From NCBI RefSeq assembly GCF_030285785.1, contig NZ_CP127247.1, positions 3,495,501 through 3,559,500 of the forward strand: a DNA stretch of 64,000 bases. Direction: 5' to 3'. The stretch is from Parasedimentitalea psychrophila. GTDB taxonomy: Bacteria; Pseudomonadota; Alphaproteobacteria; Rhodobacterales; Rhodobacteraceae. Positions 1 through 11,257 of this stretch are shown piece after piece. Both the position numbers and the translations under genes were made by a program. Every line of letters starts with the position of its first letter. Position 1 is the first letter of the stretch. The notes beneath the pieces were generated by a model. The model saw only the letters and a list, made by a program, of their open reading frames with translations. It searched no databases and was not told the origin of the DNA.

Positions 1-190
1 CGGCGATTTCAAGCCGCAGGCCTTCGATGCGGTGCTGAACCGGGGCAACCTGAGCGATCGCATCAGTGAGTTTTGCGGTCACGTCCTGGACCGACGACAT
101 CAGCATCCAGCCCAAAAACAGACAGAGCGCCAGCAGCAATAGCGTGGCATTGATCATGGCCTTGAACAGGTCCAGAATGGTTTTTGTCAT
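1..190 (-). CDS. Partial membrane-anchored protein of unknown function
   Basis: An open frame runs from an ATG at 190 off the left edge of the window. The 63 visible residues begin MTKTILDLFKAM, followed by a single hydrophobic segment (about residues 13-32, rich in Leu, Ala and Met) and then a polar, probably helical stretch. This looks like an N-terminal membrane anchor with the rest of the protein outside the window. It is divergent from lpd, with about 200 bases between them. I do not recognise the family; only the coding nature and the membrane segment are supported. Confidence 0.6.
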   Translation of the reverse strand, partial: MTKTILDLFKAMINATLLLLALCLFLGWMLMSSVQDVTAKLTDAIAQVAPVQHRIEGLRLEIA

Positions 191-392
191 GGCAGTGGCC
201 TTTGCTTTGAATATGCGCCGCGGGAAATGGACAGTGTGTTTATGACACATGGTTTCAGACCCGGGGGTAAAATGCTATTGAGAACCGCGAAAAACAGCGG
301 CCGGGCGCAGCGCGGCACTGAATGATTGCAGTCAGAAAAAGAATAGTTTAATGGTGAACTAGTTTTTTAACCGCAGTGCTGAGGGAATTACA

Positions 393-1787
393 ATGGCTAC
401 CAAATCCTTTGATCTGATCGTTATCGGCGCCGGACCGGGGGGCTATGTTGCGGCCATCCGCGGCGCCCAGCTGGGGCTGAAGGTTGCCGTCGTGGAGCGG
501 GAACACCTGGGCGGCATCTGCCTGAACTGGGGCTGTATCCCAACCAAGGCGCTGTTGCGCAGCTCGGAAGTGTTCCACCTGATGCACCGGGCCAAAGAGT
601 TTGGCCTGAAAGTGGACAACATCGGCTATGACATTGATGCGGTTGTCAAACGCTCACGCGGGGTGGCCAAGCAGCTGTCCGGCGGCGTTGGCCATTTGCT
701 GAAGAAGAATAAAGTCACCGTCATTATGGGCGCCGCGACGATCCCGGCCAAGGGTAAGGTCAGCGTTAAAACCGACAAGGGTGGTGAGGAACTAACGGCC
801 AAGAATATCATTATCGCCACTGGCGCGCGGGCTCGTGAATTGCCGGGCCTGGAGGCGGATGGCGATCTGGTCTGGACCTATAAGCACGCGTTGAACCCAC
901 CGCATATGCCGAAGAAACTGCTGGTGATCGGCTCGGGCGCGATTGGCATCGAATTCGCCAGTTTCTATAATACGCTGGGCGCTGACACCACTGTGGTTGA
1001 GGTGATGGACCGGGTGCTGCCGGTTGAGGACGTCGAGATTTCAGCCTTTGCCAAGAAGGCCTTTGTAAAGCAGGGCATGAAGATCATGGAGAAAGCCATG
1101 GTCAAGCAGCTGGATCGTGGCAAGGGCACCGTCACCGCGCATATCGAAGTGGGCGGCAAGATCTTGAAGCAGGAGTTTGACACGGTGATCTCGGCTGTGG
1201 GCATCGTCGGCAATGTTGAGGGTCTTGGGCTGGAGGCTTTGGGCGTCAAGATCGACCGCACCCATGTTGTGACGGATGAATTCTGCCGCACCGGCATCGA
1301 CGGGCTCTATGCGATTGGCGACATCGCCGGCGCCCCTTGGCTGGCGCACAAAGCTTCGCACGAGGGCGTCATGGTTGCCGATCTGATCGCCGGTAAACAC
1401 GCGCATCCGGTGAAACCCGAAACCATCGCAGGCTGCACCTATTGTCATCCGCAGGTGGCCAGCGTCGGCTATACCGAGGCCAAGGCCAAGGAATTGGGCT
1501 ATGACATCAAGGTTGGCCGTTTTCCGTTCATGGCCAATGGCAAGGCGATCGCATTGGGAGAGCCGGAGGGGCTGGTGAAGACCATATTTGACGCCAAAAC
1601 CGGCGAATTGCTGGGCGCGCATATGGTCGGGGCCGAGGTGACAGAGATGATCCAGGGCTATGTGATCGGCCGCCAGTTGGAAACCACCGAGGAAGACCTG
1701 ATGAACACGGTGTTCCCGCATCCGACGCTGTCCGAGATGATGCATGAAAGCGTGCTGGACGCCTTTGACCGGGTGATTCACATGTAA
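393..1787 (+). CDS. lpdA: Dihydrolipoyl dehydrogenase (E3)
   Basis: FAD-dependent E3 subunit that reoxidises the dihydrolipoyl groups of 2-oxoacid dehydrogenase complexes using NAD+. The 464 residues have the usual family length. The FAD dinucleotide fold starts at residue 11 (GAGPGGY). The redox-active disulfide is Cys43/Cys48 in GGICLNWGCIPTK. A second Rossmann motif (IGSGAIGIEF) binds NAD, AIGDIAG follows, and the C-terminal HPTLSE carries the catalytic His-Glu pair. The start is supported by GAGGGAA 8-9 bases upstream. No PDH E1 or E2 gene adjoins it, so it may serve several complexes, possibly including the E1-like enzyme at 12,478. A strong terminator follows immediately. Confidence 0.95.
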   Translation: MATKSFDLIVIGAGPGGYVAAIRGAQLGLKVAVVEREHLGGICLNWGCIPTKALLRSSEVFHLMHRAKEFGLKVDNIGYDIDAVVKRSRGVAKQLSGGVGHLLKKNKVTVIMGAATIPAKGKVSVKTDKGGEELTAKNIIIATGARARELPGLEADGDLVWTYKHALNPPHMPKKLLVIGSGAIGIEFASFYNTLGADTTVVEVMDRVLPVEDVEISAFAKKAFVKQGMKIMEKAMVKQLDRGKGTVTAHIEVGGKILKQEFDTVISAVGIVGNVEGLGLEALGVKIDRTHVVTDEFCRTGIDGLYAIGDIAGAPWLAHKASHEGVMVADLIAGKHAHPVKPETIAGCTYCHPQVASVGYTEAKAKELGYDIKVGRFPFMANGKAIALGEPEGLVKTIFDAKTGELLGAHMVGAEVTEMIQGYVIGRQLETTEEDLMNTVFPHPTLSEMMHESVLDAFDRVIHM

Positions 1788-1813
1788 CCGTGGGTCCATT
1801 GTGATTTTGAATG

Positions 1814-1841
1814 CCCTCGGCCTGGCCGGGGGTATTTTTTT
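1814..1841 (+). terminator. Intrinsic terminator after lpd
   Basis: A 7-bp stem (CCCTCGG at 1814-1820 with CCGGGGG at 1826-1832, one G-T pair) closes a 5-base loop and is followed by TATTTTTTT. It lies 27 bases after the lpd stop codon. Confidence 0.8.
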
Positions 1842-1916
1842 GACCTGGCCGCAGACGCATTCTCTATACTCGGCGCGGCGATTGTGGTCCTGTGGCGGCA
1901 ACAACCGGAGGGAACA

Positions 1917-2477
1917 ATGCCCAGTCTCAATCGCATTGCCATGGGCAAGTCCAGTCGCGGCATGATCCGTCAACTGGGGCCCAAAAAGCTGCAGGTGGCC
2001 GAGATCTCGGGCAAATGGGGGCAGATGTTCGATTTCGCTTCGTATCAGCAGTTTCGCTACCCCGAGTATGACATCTGTCAGGGCCCGGTTTGCGGCGACG
2101 ATGGCAGGCCGCAGAAGTTTGACCTGGTGCTGGCCAATCAGGTTTGGGAGCATCTGGACCGGCCTTATGCCGCGACCAAGAACGTTCGCAGGATGTTGCG
2201 GCGGGGCGGGCATTTCTGGCTGGCGGTGCCGTTTCACATACCCTTCCATGCCGCCCCCAATGATTGTTCGCGCTGGTCGGCGCGGGGGCTGACCAACCTG
2301 CTGATTGAATGCGGATTTGAGCCGGAGGCGATCCGGGCCGAGCAATGGGGCAACCGCAATGCGGCACTGCGCAATCTGGAGGCTAACTGGCCGCCAGAAT
2401 ACGATGAATCGACTGACCCGCTGGACAATGATCCTGACATGCCGGTCTGCGCCTGGGCCATTGCCCAGAAAACCTGA
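1917..2477 (+). CDS. Class I SAM-dependent methyltransferase-like protein
   Basis: 186 residues. The pattern FDLVLANQVWEHL, then ...MLRRGGHFWLAVPF, then an H-x-x-P-N-D-x-x-R-W segment, is characteristic of the later half of Methyltransf_11-type enzymes. The N-terminal glycine-rich SAM loop is weak or absent, so substrate and activity are open. The ATG at 1917 is preferred to an upstream in-frame start at 1884 because GGAGGGAA lies directly before it. It stands alone between the lpd terminator and an MFS transporter. The family call is by pattern; the role is unknown. Confidence 0.75.
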   Translation: MPSLNRIAMGKSSRGMIRQLGPKKLQVAEISGKWGQMFDFASYQQFRYPEYDICQGPVCGDDGRPQKFDLVLANQVWEHLDRPYAATKNVRRMLRRGGHFWLAVPFHIPFHAAPNDCSRWSARGLTNLLIECGFEPEAIRAEQWGNRNAALRNLEANWPPEYDESTDPLDNDPDMPVCAWAIAQKT

Positions 2478-2604
2478 GAACGCGCGACCAACCTGTGCAA
2501 AGTCCCACAGCTAATGCGCTGGTCGGTGGCGGCGCTTTTGGTTACTGCTGGCGGAACCAAGACTTGCGGAGGGATCGTCCCGGCGCAGGAGCAAAGGCAT
2601 ATCA

Positions 2605-3768
2605 ATGACATCTTCTGACAGTACCCGCTGGGGGCTGATCCTGGTGATCTGGGCGGCGGGCCTGGGGGCGGCGGCGCAATATGGCAAGATCTCTGTGGTG
2701 TTTGACCGGATGGCCGAGCTGTACCCGCTGGCCGGCGGATCCATCGGCTTTACGGTGTCGCTGGTTGGGCTGTTGGGGATCCTGTTTGGCGTGGTGGCCG
2801 GCATGTTTGTCGCGGGGTTTGGTTATCGCCGCACCCTGGTCTGGGCCCTGTGGATCGGCGCTCTGATGTCCGCCTTGCAGGCGTTGCACCTGCCATTTCC
2901 CGCCTTTCTGGCCACCCGCGTTATTGAGGGCCTGTCGCATCTGGGGCTGGTGGTGGCCGGGCCGACGCTGATTGCACAGGTCGCCAGCGACAAATCCCGA
3001 GGTCTGGCGATGACTTTGTGGAGCACATTTTTTGGAGTGGCCTTTACCCTGCTGGCCTGGCTGGGGCTGCCGCTAGTAGATCAGTTTGGGGTGTTGTCTC
3101 TGTTTGGCGCCCATGCTGCTATTATGGCTGGATTGGCGATCCTGCTGACCGTGGCGCTGCGCAATGTGCCAGTGCCAGAGCGACAGCCGGTGCCGCAACT
3201 GGCAAGGCTGCCGGCGTTGCACTGGCAGATCTATCGCTCATCCCACAGGGTTGCACCGGCGGCGGGATGGCTGTTCTACACCGCGTGTTTTGTGGCAATC
3301 CTGACGGTGATACCGCCGTTTATCGACGAAAACCTGCGCGGATTTGTGCTGGGGGCGATGCCATTGACCAGTATTGCGGTGTCGATGACCCTGGGTGTCT
3401 TTCTGCTGCGCTATCTGGCGGCGGTGCGTCTGGTGCAGATCGGCTTTGCTCTCTGCGCGCTGATCGGGGTCTGGTTGCTGCTGGTGCCGGGGTCGCCGAT
3501 GGCCTGCATTGCACTGGCGGGCGCGATGGGGCTGGTGCAGGGCGGCAGCTTTTCCATGGTGCCGCAGCTGAACGAAACCGCGGCGGACCGGGCGCAGGCC
3601 AGCGGCGCGATGGCGCAGGCGGGCAATCTGGGCAATACCATCGGCACTCCGCTGATGGTCACGGCATTGTCATTGGCCGGTTACGCCGGCATGCTGGCCA
3701 CTGTTGTGGCACTGTTTGTTGGTGGCTTTGTGGTGCATGGCCTATTGGCAATGCGCCGCCGATATTAA
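2605..3768 (+). CDS. Major facilitator superfamily transporter
   Basis: 387 residues, almost entirely hydrophobic with about 12 predicted membrane segments, in line with MFS secondary transporters of the CynX/NarK-like type. There is a cytoplasmic basic turn after the second helix (AGFGYRRTLVWAL) and a mid-protein break around residues 190-215. Substrate cannot be read from the sequence. It is preceded by a 127-base gap after the methyltransferase gene and followed closely by the LexA box and uvrA, which have their own promoter. Confidence 0.85.
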   Translation: MTSSDSTRWGLILVIWAAGLGAAAQYGKISVVFDRMAELYPLAGGSIGFTVSLVGLLGILFGVVAGMFVAGFGYRRTLVWALWIGALMSALQALHLPFPAFLATRVIEGLSHLGLVVAGPTLIAQVASDKSRGLAMTLWSTFFGVAFTLLAWLGLPLVDQFGVLSLFGAHAAIMAGLAILLTVALRNVPVPERQPVPQLARLPALHWQIYRSSHRVAPAAGWLFYTACFVAILTVIPPFIDENLRGFVLGAMPLTSIAVSMTLGVFLLRYLAAVRLVQIGFALCALIGVWLLLVPGSPMACIALAGAMGLVQGGSFSMVPQLNETAADRAQASGAMAQAGNLGNTIGTPLMVTALSLAGYAGMLATVVALFVGGFVVHGLLAMRRRY

Positions 3769-3771
3769 AAT

Positions 3772-3786
3772 GTTCGCTGAACGTTC
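3772..3786. promoter_or_regulatory. LexA (SOS) box of uvrA
   Basis: GTTCGCTGAACGTTC fits exactly the alphaproteobacterial LexA consensus GTTC-N7-GTTC. It sits 63 bases before the uvrA start and just after the stop of the upstream MFS gene, where the uvrA promoter is expected. Confidence 0.85.
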
Positions 3787-3849
3787 CTATTTTCCGGTTG
3801 GAAAGCGGAACGGTTTTGCCTATGTCTAAGAGGTCTTCTGGGGGGCATT

Positions 3850-6702
<2,853 letters not shown>

Positions 6703-6851
6703 GCCGCGCCCAGTAGGTATGGTGGATCACCTTGTGAGAGAGGTGATCCCAAATGCCGTAACGAAAGACCCAGTCGTGCCGCTGCCCGGCAGTCGTTTGC
6801 TTGCAGACGATAAGAGGGGGGAGGCCACGCGGATTGGGGCTGTAACCAGGT

Positions 6852-6876
6852 GCGGGCCTCTGAAACAGAGGCCCGC
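6852..6876. terminator. Hairpin between convergent uvrA and dmdD-like gene
   Basis: A perfect 11-bp stem (6852-6862 with 6866-6876, GCGGGCCTCTG and its complement) has a 3-base AAA loop. It lies between convergent genes. There is no long T tract, so it may act with other factors or as a bidirectional stop. Confidence 0.65.
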
Positions 6877-6896
6877 TTGCCGATCGCTGTTAACTT

Positions 6897-7703
6897 TTAA
6901 CTGTTGCGCCGCACACGGGCGGCGCTTTTGTCGGCAAAGGCCGCCAGACGGGCGCGCGCCTCGGGCTGGGTGTTCACCACACCGGCCACCACCGCCTCGG
7001 AATAGGCGGCATCCATCGCCGACATGTTTTGCATATGGCTGACCGCCGAACAGATGGCGAAATTCGACAGTGGCAGGTTCAAAGCTGCCTGGCGCGCAAG
7101 TTCCATCGCACGCTCCAGGCTGGAGCCCTCGACAATGTATTGCGCCAGTCCAAGGTCAACCGCCTCTTGTCCCTGATACACACGACCGGTCAGCATCATG
7201 TCGATCATCCGCGACTTGCCCACCAGATCGGTGACCCGGATGGTGGCACCACCGCCGGTGAACAATCCGCGCTGACCCTCGGGGAGGGCAAAATAGGCGG
7301 TTTGATCCATCACCCGGATATGGGCCGAGCTGGCCAGTTCCAGACCGCCGCCAACAACCGCGCCCTGCAGGGCGGCAATGATCGGCACACCGCCGTATTC
7401 CATCTTGTTGAAGGCTTCGTGCCAGCGCAGGCAGACATGCATGAAATCAGCCGGGCTGCGATCGGCGTCGTGATGTTCAATCAGGTCAAGCCCGGCGCAA
7501 AAGTGATCGCCTGCACCTGCCAGAACCACCGCCCGCACCCCGGCGCGCGGCGCGGTGGAGAAGAAATCAACCAGCTCTTCGATAGTGTCGGCATCCAGCG
7601 CGTTGCGTTTCTTGGGGCGGTTCAGCGTCACCACCCATACCCCGTCGTCATGTGCCTCAATGGAAAGGTTTTCAAAGCGGGAGAGGTCGATCTTCAGGGT
7701 CAT
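6897..7703 (-). CDS. dmdD: Enoyl-CoA hydratase family protein, likely methylthioacryloyl-CoA hydratase DmdD
   Basis: 268-residue crotonase-fold hydratase. The oxyanion-hole segments (FCAGLDL near residue 70 and [11 protein letters not shown] near 115-123) and two acidic residues, Glu122 and Glu142, match the catalytic pair known in DmdD (Glu121/Glu141 of the Ruegeria enzyme, as I recall it). DmdD hydrates methylthioacryloyl-CoA, releasing methanethiol, CoA, CO2 and acetaldehyde in DMSP demethylation. It lies 52 bases downstream of a DmdC-type dehydrogenase on the same strand, the pairing reported in roseobacters. The start follows AAGGATCC. The crotonase call is secure; the DMSP-specific role is inferred from likeness and neighbour. 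Confidence 0.8.
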   Translation of the reverse strand: MTLKIDLSRFENLSIEAHDDGVWVVTLNRPKKRNALDADTIEELVDFFSTAPRAGVRAVVLAGAGDHFCAGLDLIEHHDADRSPADFMHVCLRWHEAFNKMEYGGVPIIAALQGAVVGGGLELASSAHIRVMDQTAYFALPEGQRGLFTGGGATIRVTDLVGKSRMIDMMLTGRVYQGQEAVDLGLAQYIVEGSSLERAMELARQAALNLPLSNFAICSAVSHMQNMSAMDAAYSEAVVAGVVNTQPEARARLAAFADKSAARVRRNS

Positions 7704-7755
7704 GTTGGGATCCTTTTCAGCAGGTTAGAAGGGGGAGGCGGCAGCGTTCAAGCGG

Positions 7756-9525
7756 TTAAAGAACCAGCTCGAGCAGGCTGTCGGCACCCTCAATGATGCG
7801 GTCGCGCTGCGCCTCGGTATCGGGCAGCAGGTGATCGGCATAGAACCGGGCGGTGGCGATTTTGGCGGCCATGAAGGCGGGGTCACTGCCAGCCGATAGC
7901 GCCTTTTCTGCCACCAGGACTGAGCGGGCCAGTTGCCAACCCGCAATCAGGTTGCCAGCCAGCATCAGATAGGGAACGCCGCCAGAAAAGGCTGCGTTTG
8001 GGTGCTGTTTGCCGATATCAAGCAGATGATCCACAACACTCAGGAACGCAATGCGCGAGCGTGACAGTCGCGCCGCGATGGCCCGGGCACTGGCGGATCC
8101 CTGGCGCAGATCCTGTTCGGTCTGTTCGATCATTGCCGCAAGGCGCCGCGCCGTGGCACCACCGTCGCGCAGGGTTTTGCGGCCGATCAGATCGTTGGCC
8201 TGAATGGCGGTGGTGCCCTCATAGATTGGCAGAATACGGGCATCGCGGTAATGCTGCGCGGCGCCGGTTTCCTCGATAAAGCCCATGCCGCCGTGAACCT
8301 GTACCCCAGCCGATGCGACCTCGACGCTCATCTCGGTGCAGTAGCCTTTGACCAGCGGCACCAGAAACTCGTGCAGGGCCACGGCCTCGGCTCTGAGCTC
8401 GGGGGTGGCGCCGTGTTGGGCCAGATCCTGCCAGCCTGCGGTAAAGGCCGCCATGGCGCGACCGCCTTCGGTCACCGCCCGCATCCGCGCCAACATGCGG
8501 CGCACGTCGGGGTGGTTGACGATGGTGACGGCCTCGCGAGAGGAGCCATCAACGGGGCGGCCCTGAATGCGCTCTTTTGCATAGGCCAGCGCTGCTTGCG
8601 TGGCGCGTTCGGCGATTGCTACCCCCTGCAACCCGACAGCATAACGTGCCGCATTCATCATCTTGAACATATAGCCCAGACCGGCGTTTTCCTCGCCGAT
8701 CAGAAAACCTGTCGCGCCTTCGAATTCCAGCACGGCGGTGGGGCTGGCCTTGATGCCCAGCTTGTGTTCGATGCTTTGGCAGCGCACGGCGTTGCGGTTG
8801 CCCAGCGAGCCATCCGCGTTCACCATGAATTTCGGCACCAGAAACAGGCTGATACCTTTGACACCCGCAGGCGCATCCGCGGTACGCGCCAACACCAGGT
8901 GAATGGTGTTCTGCGACATGTCATGTTCGCCGTAGGTGATGAAAATCTTGGTGCCGGTGATTTGATACGCGCCGTCATCCTGCCGCTCGGCGCGGCTGCG
9001 CAGCAGCGCCAGATCGCTGCCCGCCTGAGGCTCGGTCAGGTTCATGGTGCCGGACCATTCACCGGATATCAGCTTGGCCAGATAGGTGTCTTTTGTTTCA
9101 GTCGAGGCGACCGTCAGCAGCGCCTCAATTGCGCCGTCGGTCAACAGCGGGCACAGCGCAAAGCTCATGTTGGCGGCGTTCAGAATCTCGGTGGCGGCGG
9201 CGCCGACAACCCGTGGCAGGCCCTGTCCGCCATATTGTTCCGGGTGCGGCAGGCTTTGCCAGCCCATATCGACAAACTGCCCATAGGCAGTGTCAAACCC
9301 AGGTGGCATGATCACTTTGCCATCCGCAAACTGCGATCCAACCTCATCACCCGGCGCATTCAGCGGCGCGATTTCTTCGGCGCAGAACCGTCCCAGTTCC
9401 GACAGGACCGCGGCGACATCGTCCAGATCCAGTGTCCCGAAAGCGGGCAGGGCATTGACCTCGGCCCACCCCGAGAGGTGCTCAATATTGAAAAGCATGT
9501 CTTTGATAGGGGCCTCAAAAGTCAT
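7756..9525 (-). CDS. dmdC: Acyl-CoA dehydrogenase, likely 3-methylmercaptopropionyl-CoA dehydrogenase DmdC
   Basis: 589 residues, the long form of acyl-CoA dehydrogenase with an extra C-terminal domain that includes DmdC. Seen are the flavin/substrate motif MNLTEPQAGSDLALLRS, the segment ITGTKIFITYGEHDM, VHGGMGFIEETGAAQHYRDARI and the catalytic-base region PIYEGTTAIQANDL, in which Glu is the expected base. DmdC oxidises methylmercaptopropionyl-CoA to methylthioacryloyl-CoA, the substrate of DmdD encoded next. The ATG at 9525 follows GGAGGTCAGCC. Other long-chain thioester substrates are possible; the adjacent crotonase and nearby methionine gamma-lyase favour sulfur metabolism. Confidence 0.8.
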   Translation of the reverse strand: MTFEAPIKDMLFNIEHLSGWAEVNALPAFGTLDLDDVAAVLSELGRFCAEEIAPLNAPGDEVGSQFADGKVIMPPGFDTAYGQFVDMGWQSLPHPEQYGGQGLPRVVGAAATEILNAANMSFALCPLLTDGAIEALLTVASTETKDTYLAKLISGEWSGTMNLTEPQAGSDLALLRSRAERQDDGAYQITGTKIFITYGEHDMSQNTIHLVLARTADAPAGVKGISLFLVPKFMVNADGSLGNRNAVRCQSIEHKLGIKASPTAVLEFEGATGFLIGEENAGLGYMFKMMNAARYAVGLQGVAIAERATQAALAYAKERIQGRPVDGSSREAVTIVNHPDVRRMLARMRAVTEGGRAMAAFTAGWQDLAQHGATPELRAEAVALHEFLVPLVKGYCTEMSVEVASAGVQVHGGMGFIEETGAAQHYRDARILPIYEGTTAIQANDLIGRKTLRDGGATARRLAAMIEQTEQDLRQGSASARAIAARLSRSRIAFLSVVDHLLDIGKQHPNAAFSGGVPYLMLAGNLIAGWQLARSVLVAEKALSAGSDPAFMAAKIATARFYADHLLPDTEAQRDRIIEGADSLLELVL

Positions 9526-9610
9526 TGGCTGACCTCCTTCACTGGATTTGCTATTTGAGCCAGATATACCAAGGTCTACCGGCTGGCTATCTCTCTTACA
9601 GACGCAAAAC

Positions 9611-9635
9611 TTGCAAAAAGTGACAATTCTTGCAA
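9611..9635. promoter_or_regulatory. Possible AraC-type half-site repeats
   Basis: TTGCAA occurs at 9611-9616 and again at 9630-9635, 19 bases apart in the same orientation, in the 123-base gap between the divergent dmdC-like and araC-type genes. Direct half-sites spaced by about two helical turns are usual for AraC-family regulators. This is suggestive only. Confidence 0.35.
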
Positions 9636-9648
9636 CACAGTTGCTGTT

Positions 9649-10674
9649 ATGATTTCTGAAAATCCGATCCCGATCCTGCCCACCGTCTCCCGCGCTTTTC
9701 TTGAGGATTGGCTGGCGGCGCTGCGTCTATACTGTCCGCCGCCGCAACTGGCAGGTTTTCTGGATCAGATCGGGCTGGCCAGCACCGTGCAGCCGCATGC
9801 GCGGGTGACTCATGATCAGATCGTGCGATTGTATCAGCTGGTTGCGGTTGAAACCGGGGATGAGATGATGGGCCTGTGGAGCCGCACGGTGCGCACCGGC
9901 GCGCTCAAGCATCTTTGTGCATCGATGCGCGGCGCGTCATCGCTTTCGGCGGCGCTGTTCCGGTTTTCCTCGTTCTGGAACCTTTTGCTGGATGACTACG
10001 CCGTTGTGCTCGAGACTGAGGCGAATGCGCTGCGGCTGCTGCTGGTGCCGCGCGGGTGTCAGGATGTTCAACGGTTTGGTCACATGCTGCTGTTGAAGCT
10101 GGCACATGGAATTGCCTGCTGGCTTACCGGGCGCGAACTGCCGCTGCGCGATGTCAGCTTTGTTTTTGAGCGCCCCGATTTCGCGGGGGACTATCCCATT
10201 CTCTTTCCGGCGCCGATCCGCTTTGGCCAGGCGCAATCCTCTATCACCTTTGACGGGGTGTTGGGCAGCCTGCCGGTGTCCCGCGATGAGGGAGAGATGC
10301 AGGATTTCCTGATCCGGGCACCGCGGGATTGGATTTTCACCAGCTCTCGCGAACACGCCTTGCCGCTGCGGGTGCGCGAGTTGCTACTGCTGTCTGACCG
10401 GCTGGAGTATCATCTTGGCGATGCGGCGAGGGCGTTGAATTTGACCCCCCGCACCTTGATCCGGCGGCTGGATGTGGACAGCACATCCTTTCAGGGGATC
10501 AAGGACGGGCTGCGCCGGGACATTGCGCTGCGGGATTTATCCCATGGTAACAAGAGTATAGAGGCGATTTCGCAAGATATCGGCTTTGCTTCGGCGGCAA
10601 ATTTCCACCGCGCCTTTAAGCGGTGGACGCGCACCACCCCGGGGGCCTATCGACGGCGCAACAGCCAAAAATGA
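9649..10674 (+). CDS. AraC-family transcriptional regulator
   Basis: 341 residues. The N-terminal 220 form an OruR/ArgR-like effector domain (arabinose-binding type). The C-terminal 100 form the double helix-turn-helix, with AARALNLTPRTLIRRL as the first and SIEAISQDIGFASAANFHRAFKRWTRTTPGAYRR as the second, the family signature. It is transcribed divergently from the dmdC-dmdD-like pair, so it is a candidate regulator of it. The start lacks a strong ribosome-binding site but the frame begins there after stop codons. Confidence 0.85.
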   Translation: MISENPIPILPTVSRAFLEDWLAALRLYCPPPQLAGFLDQIGLASTVQPHARVTHDQIVRLYQLVAVETGDEMMGLWSRTVRTGALKHLCASMRGASSLSAALFRFSSFWNLLLDDYAVVLETEANALRLLLVPRGCQDVQRFGHMLLLKLAHGIACWLTGRELPLRDVSFVFERPDFAGDYPILFPAPIRFGQAQSSITFDGVLGSLPVSRDEGEMQDFLIRAPRDWIFTSSREHALPLRVRELLLLSDRLEYHLGDAARALNLTPRTLIRRLDVDSTSFQGIKDGLRRDIALRDLSHGNKSIEAISQDIGFASAANFHRAFKRWTRTTPGAYRRRNSQK

Positions 10675-10687
10675 TCCGGCGCAGCGT

Positions 10688-11146
10688 TCATGCGACCACC
10701 GGAAACACATTGGTCTTTTTGACCACGCCGTAAACAAAACTGGTATCAATTGAGGCGATGCCACCAATGGGATGCAGGCGCTTGCGCACAAAATTCTCGT
10801 AATCGGCAAGATCCGCCACCACCACCCGCAGCAGGTAATCCGACATGCCGGTCATCACGAAACACTCCAGCACTTCGTCAACCTGCCGGATATTTTGCTC
10901 AAACTTCTGGACACAGTCTTCGGTGTGATGTTCCAGGGTGACCCGGACAAAGACCGTCACCGGCAACCCATAGGCGGCAGCATCAACTTCGACGCTGAAG
11001 CCTTTGATCGCGCTACTTTTTTCCAGCATCTTTAATCGACGCAGGCAGGGTGATGGAGACAAGTTGACCTCCGCCGAGAGGTCTTGATTCGTCATTCGGC
11101 CATTGCGTTGTAATGCCCGGATTATCTGGCGGTCTTTATGGTCCAT
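10688..11146 (-). CDS. mdeR: Lrp/AsnC-family regulator, probable MdeR
   Basis: 152 residues: an N-terminal winged helix (DRQIIRALQRNGRMTNQDLS, then LSPSPCLRRLKMLE as recognition helix) and a C-terminal RAM ligand-binding domain containing VMTGMSDYLLRVVV. It is divergent from the methionine gamma-lyase gene with 111 bases between. In Pseudomonas putida an Lrp-type protein, MdeR, activates mdeAB from the same position. A ligand of methionine or a product is therefore likely here, but not shown by the sequence. Confidence 0.85.
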   Translation of the reverse strand: MDHKDRQIIRALQRNGRMTNQDLSAEVNLSPSPCLRRLKMLEKSSAIKGFSVEVDAAAYGLPVTVFVRVTLEHHTEDCVQKFEQNIRQVDEVLECFVMTGMSDYLLRVVVADLADYENFVRKRLHPIGGIASIDTSFVYGVVKKTNVFPVVA

Positions 11147-11257
11147 TTGGCACTCCGTTAGCAGGATATGCCAAAATATAGATCAATAGTGGCAGTAATC
11201 GCAATATCTACTGCGGCGGATCGATCTAATCTTCTGTAAAGAATTCAGGAGAACCCC

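Noticed and set aside
1041-2345. A 434-codon open frame on the minus strand across lpd and the methyltransferase gene
   Set aside because: It is antisense to two well-supported genes, Arg/His/Pro-rich with no family likeness; a GC-driven shadow frame.
8251-9558. A 435-codon plus-strand frame opposite dmdC
   Set aside because: Antisense shadow of the acyl-CoA dehydrogenase; rich in Gly, His and Gln with no motifs.
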